Source: Zhengitettix transpicula (Eukaryota; Arthropoda; Insecta; Orthoptera; Tetrigidae). From it: DNA of 64,000 nucleotides. The DNA lies in NCBI GenBank assembly GCA_037074705.1, contig CM073596.1, forward strand, positions 22,418,001-22,482,000, in the 5' to 3' direction. The notes beneath the pieces were generated by a model. That model made no database searches. It was not told the DNA's origin and saw only the letters and a program-made list of their open reading frames with translations. The position numbers and the translations under genes were made by a program. Shown here piece after piece: positions 60,003-64,000 of the stretch (positions within the stretch are counted from its first letter, which is position 1; every line of letters starts with the position of its first letter).

Positions 60003-61129
60003 CCTTTTAACACTCTGGCAGAAGAAGAAAAACTTTAAGAATAATATAATATTTTTCTAATATTAAATTTAACTTGGCTCTTCTCTAGTATCTGCAGATA
60101 AATTGTAAATAAATTACTTGTGATTAAAAAATGTAACAAAAATTATAAACATTCAATTATTAGAAACATGTAATTTCAAACCAGTTATTTGTGACTTGGA
60201 ACAGTAACATTTGTGACTTTGGTAACATCATATATGCCTACAGAAATAAGAAGCATAAAAAAAATTACATAGGCCTACTTCAAACTCAATCTGAAGGCAT
60301 ATCTATAAAATCACCGTTTCTATTCTGTATTAACTCAATTTATAACTAAAGTCTTTCAATCAAATTTTAATTATATTTATATTTTTTTATTGAGTGTGTT
60401 AATGGCATAGATTTAAGTAACTCTGATTTGTTTTTGTATATATTTTGTATATGATATAAAGGATCAATAAAGTACTACTACTACTACTTTGGTGTTATAC
60501 TCATAAATAAATAAATTAAAAACAAATCTATCAGTATGTTAGAACAAGTAAATAAATTATTATTTTCAATTAGCAAAAGTATATTTTCTCAGTGAATTTG
60601 AAGGATGTAGAGCTTCTACCTATGTTATACCTAGTGTGAAAAACAGTTTCTACAGATAGCTGCACCATCATCAGTTGGCCTGGATAGAAACATTAAATTA
60701 TTTTCCAGATTTCTTTTCTTTGTTAACAATATAGTGACTATGTGTCTGTGTCCTGGGCAGTATTTGCTATAATTGATACTCCTAATTTTTTTTATTTGTT
60801 TACAGTGATAGCTGCCTACTCTACTATTTTATTTCTCTGAACTTTCCATCAATGAGTTAAATGAACCTGTATTTTTCTTGTTAACTTTACTGACCTAATG
60901 AATTTTTACCATTTCGGTACTTTTTTTTTCTAGTTTACTCCATTCAGCGTGTAAATTTTCCTCATCCAAACACTTTTTTACTTCAAACAAATAGTTTTCC
61001 ACAATCGAATTTAAAATGCATGTAGAAATATTGTTGCTTTCTTTCATGACCATAAATTAAAGTCATTTATGGAAACTTGAGGAGACCTATATTTTTTGTA
61101 GTTTATATGAAAGATATTGAAATATATAA
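60003..61129. other. Region upstream of the ITIH-like gene
   Basis: Contains the unassigned promoter and 5' UTR of the minus-strand ITIH-like gene. No TATA box can be assigned with confidence and no other gene is seen. Confidence 0.4.
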
Positions 61130-61985
61130 TAATGTGGGGCGGAACTCGGATCCGACACCTAAATGAAAAAAGTTACAAGTATAGAATGCTTGCAGAAAAA
61201 GGTTGCAAACATTTTTTTTGCGGACAAATGATAATTCTTAACGTGACGTCACAAGACATACGATAGTCAAGCACAGATACATGAATGCGTTACGGAGTAG
61301 CCCAATTAACACAACTTTGGGATAATTCCCCTCCCCCCTCGTCTTTTTATATAAGCTTTCCTGCTGGCAAATTTGCGAATTCATCCTATTTTCGGCCGCT
61401 TTGTCTACTTATTCAATCTCCCAGAACGAAGCCTGCGAGAGGATTCTCTCGCAGGTAACCTGCGAGGGATTTTCTCTCGCAGGCAGAACCTTTTCGGAGA
61501 GATACGAAGGGGCTACCTTTGGGTATGCCTTTTCCTCTCCGTTTTTGAACTAAGGTTCCCACAAGCCGAGGCACCTCGGCCTGTTTTGAGAGGTGTATGT
61601 TCTGCGGTCGCAGACCTTGGGCATACGGTAAGAGTTGTTCGCTATTCCCATTGGAATAGTCGGCCAGCTGCCTCCTAAACTGGTCGAGGCACGGAGAAGG
61701 GAATGCTGCGTCCCCACAGCAAACTCCTCTCCCGCTATCGGAAGGGCGTGGAACAAGCACCCAATGCCCGACCTACCCGATGCAGGTTTTTCTAAGGTTT
61801 TCCCTGCATTTCTTTAGGCGAATGCCGGGTAGGATCCTTAAAATATAGCCCGGGACCCCTAGTAAGCCTTGGCTACCTTCCTCTACTCTTCCGCATCCCC
61901 CCTTTCAAATCCCTTCCTATGCTATTAAAGGGGAGTTCCCCAATGTGGATCACCCTCATGTAACCTGTTGCCCTAAAAAAAAAAA
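61130..61985 (+). mobile_element. Poly-A retroposon, best-preserved copy
   Basis: Best copy of the family seen at 1715, 7645, 9041, 46775 and 56990. It ends CTAAAAAAAAAAAC at 61975-61986. The 3' 400 bases are shared with the other copies. The 5' part (61300-61500), with a TATATAAGC box at 61349 and twin hairpins, is seen only here, so the true start is uncertain. Open frames on both strands within it (up to 115 codons) match no protein I know. Confidence 0.65.
61432..61483. repeat. Twin tandem hairpins
   Basis: CCTGCGAGAG-GATT-CTCTCGCAGG followed after three bases by CCTGCGAGG-GATTTT-CTCTCGCAGG: two consecutive palindromes with the same arms. Confidence 0.9.
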
Positions 61986-62384
61986 CTTATTCAATCTTAA
62001 TGGGCGGAATTATTCCATAGTAGCAAATAAATTACGGGAAAAAAATTTCAAACGACATGCAATTTTGAATGTAAATGCCACCTTTCAAATATATAGGGAC
62101 TTAAAATTTATCAAGTCCCTATTACACGCAGTATGTGGTCCAAGTTGCTATACTCTTCGATTACAGAAAATATTAACTCTTCAGTATTAGTGCAACAATA
62201 TCCATTGAGCGACAATAAACAAAACATGCATAAAAATTTACGGAATAAAAGCTGGTTTGTAGTATTTACTTTTCTTTAGTTGAAAAGTAATAGCGAACAA
62301 GGCCGACTGCACCACTTAAATTGCTCCGGTTTGGTTAACAATCTTGCACAAACTGTAATCGAGAAAATATCTTATACTAGCTGG

Positions 62385-63165
62385 GTGCCCGGCGTTGCCC
62401 GAGATGTCATTTATCTATAACCCCCCGATATGACTCCCATTTCGGCTGCTTTTGCGCAATTTTTATGTAACGCTACTCGAACCCTAATCATTATAATTAA
62501 CTCTGAAAAATATTTCTTCAACGCAAATATCTGCCGTGTTTGCATGTTCCAAAATTTGCACCCCGCTACCCCTGCATCTGAGGGGTAAATGCCAATTTGA
62601 ATGTCGTAACTAAACACAGTGACTTCCATAACCTTTGATTCGACTCCAATCTCGGTTGTATTCGCGTTATTTTACTGTAAAGCATCTCCACCCCAAACCC
62701 GAAGGGTGTCCTTTTCACAGGGCGTAGGGGATGAAAATTGTATTCAGATAACATTGGTAGAAACACTATCAATATCTTTGACCCCTAAAAATATTTATCC
62801 GACTCAAATATCGGCTGTTTTAGTATGTTTAAATATTTCCACCCCCGCTTCTGGGGGTGGAAGACGCGTCTCACCTCGACAGTGTTTGTTTCCTGGTCGC
62901 AAAGAACACGTGTACGAAATTTGATGAAAATTGCTCGACTGGTGTAGATTTGTATTTTATTTAGAAAACGTTTGTATGGGAAATAGAAAAGGGCTGTTTT
63001 TAGGGTTTTCCCGAAAATTATTCGATTTTTTCTCGCCTTTTAAACCTTCTCTAGACCTCCACGAACATTTCAAGACTAAGATAAGATAAATCCGTTCAGC
63101 GGTTCTCGAGTTTTAGTGAGACTAACGAACAGCAATTCATTTTTATATATATAGAAGATGTATTT
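62385..63165 (+). mobile_element. Dispersed repeat with TATA-type tail
   Basis: Begins TACTAGCTGGGTGCCCGGCG and ends TTTTTATATATATAGA, a terminal pair I recognise only loosely from interspersed repeats in invertebrate genomes. Inside, a module of about 170-200 bases (GACTCCCATTTCGGCTG..., GACTCCAATCTCGGTTG..., GACTCAAATATCGGCTG...), each followed by a C-rich phrase, occurs three times. No reverse transcriptase is encoded; the class is uncertain. Confidence 0.6.
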
Positions 63166-64000
63166 CCATATTGATTCTATCTTAGAACATTTGTTTCGTG
63201 TGTGTCAATTTCCACAATGTCCAAAATGTTCTATCATTCTCATTGATGTTTCAAAATCTCATAACCATTCAATAAATTTACATAGATAATGCATTTTTCT
63301 AAAATTATGTTAGACAAAAAATGTTTGCTTACCAATGCAGTCTTCCTAATAGCAAGAACTTTAACTTCCTTTCGTCGAAATATGCTCTCAGTTTATAAAT
63401 GTCTGAAAAGAGGGAAAAAAATTCGAACAGTTGACTATGAGATTCTATCACTTATGTTCCAGTTAATTTTACGTTACTTTCCAATCACTAACTTCAAACT
63501 GACGCCCCACAGTCATTTAATTTTCGAAACTCAGAATTTAAAAAATAACACTAAAACTATTTTTAACTAAATAATACGCGATTTATTGATTCGTTATTTA
63601 CCCAAAAGTTTCTTTTCTTGTCAACCCAGTTAGGCTAAGAGAATCTGTAGTAACCGAATGCAACATTTAAATGGATCATCGTGCCACTGATAATGTTCAC
63701 GCTGATAGATCCTGTGTCAAAGGTGATTTACGCAACGCTGTTGCACAACTGATATATTTATCCGAAGTAATATTTCCAATAGACTATAAATTCGAAAAAA
63801 CTTCTGAAGATATTTAAATTTGTAATAATTTTTTAAACTACCAAGATTTGACTTGACATAATGAATGGCTTTGTATTAGGCCCTGATATCGTTTTAACGT
63901 TATCACGGTTTCTGTTAATTAGTGTATGCCAAACGTTTTATGCTATAAAATTGTGGATTACAATTCGAAATGCGGACATGAAAATTTCGATAATTGAATG
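63166..64000. other. Noncoding AT-rich DNA
   Basis: No gene supported. The plus-strand open frame at 63289-63570 (93 codons) has no recognisable domain. Confidence 0.4.

Noticed and set aside
61373..61817. Overlapping 60-115 codon frames on both strands
   Set aside because: They fall in the poly-A retroposon; relatives at 46775 and 56990 do not keep the frames.
62411..62924. Open frames on both strands (72-101 codons)
   Set aside because: Part of the dispersed repeat with internal modules; no domain.

Overview
The window is nuclear DNA from an arthropod, most likely an insect. All genes are split by GT-AG introns in AT-rich DNA. The inter-alpha-trypsin-inhibitor heavy-chain family (absent from flies), Penelope-like elements with a GIY-YIG nuclease, a K02A2.6-type Ty3/gypsy element and poly-A retroposons together suggest a polyneopteran such as a termite, cockroach or stick insect. 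That placement is inference; no marker gene fixes the species.

Layout. Positions 1-30303 contain no exon I can assign: AT-rich DNA with scattered GC-balanced islands, decayed retroposons, foldback repeats and one mariner-like element (24753-25690). A single minus-strand first coding exon of a TULP4/tusp-type gene lies at 30304-30399; the rest of that gene must lie to the left, beyond very long intron(s) or outside the window. Positions 30400-34569 hold degenerate repeat arrays and a 447-bp tandem duplication with a conserved GC-richer core. RWDD1 (minus, five exons, 45207 to 34570, 234 aa) is complete. Its last intron carries a Penelope-like element (minus) split by an LTR retrotransposon (35277-39565), next to a second, head-to-head Penelope copy (plus).

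About 3.4 kb beyond the RWDD1 start codon lies the 3' end of a second complete gene on the same strand: a secreted ITIH4-like VIT/vWA protein with 16 inferred coding exons (60002 to 48560, 694 aa), including one probable GC-AG intron and a cysteine-containing C-terminus resembling half a clip domain. Its introns contain foldback repeats, microsatellites and tRNA-derived sequence. The right edge (61130-63165) holds a poly-A retroposon and another dispersed repeat.

The most unusual signal is that several unrelated-looking repeat families (3-4 kb, 30.8 kb, 42-43 kb, 45.8 kb, 50-51 kb) share a hammerhead-ribozyme-like layout: CTGANGA, a short stem-loop, then GAAA. In known biology such ribozymes travel with Penelope-like elements, which are also present here. 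The three genes show no evident functional link: RWDD1 acts in the cytoplasm with DRG GTPases, the ITIH-like protein is extracellular, and TULP4 is a tubby/WD40 protein.
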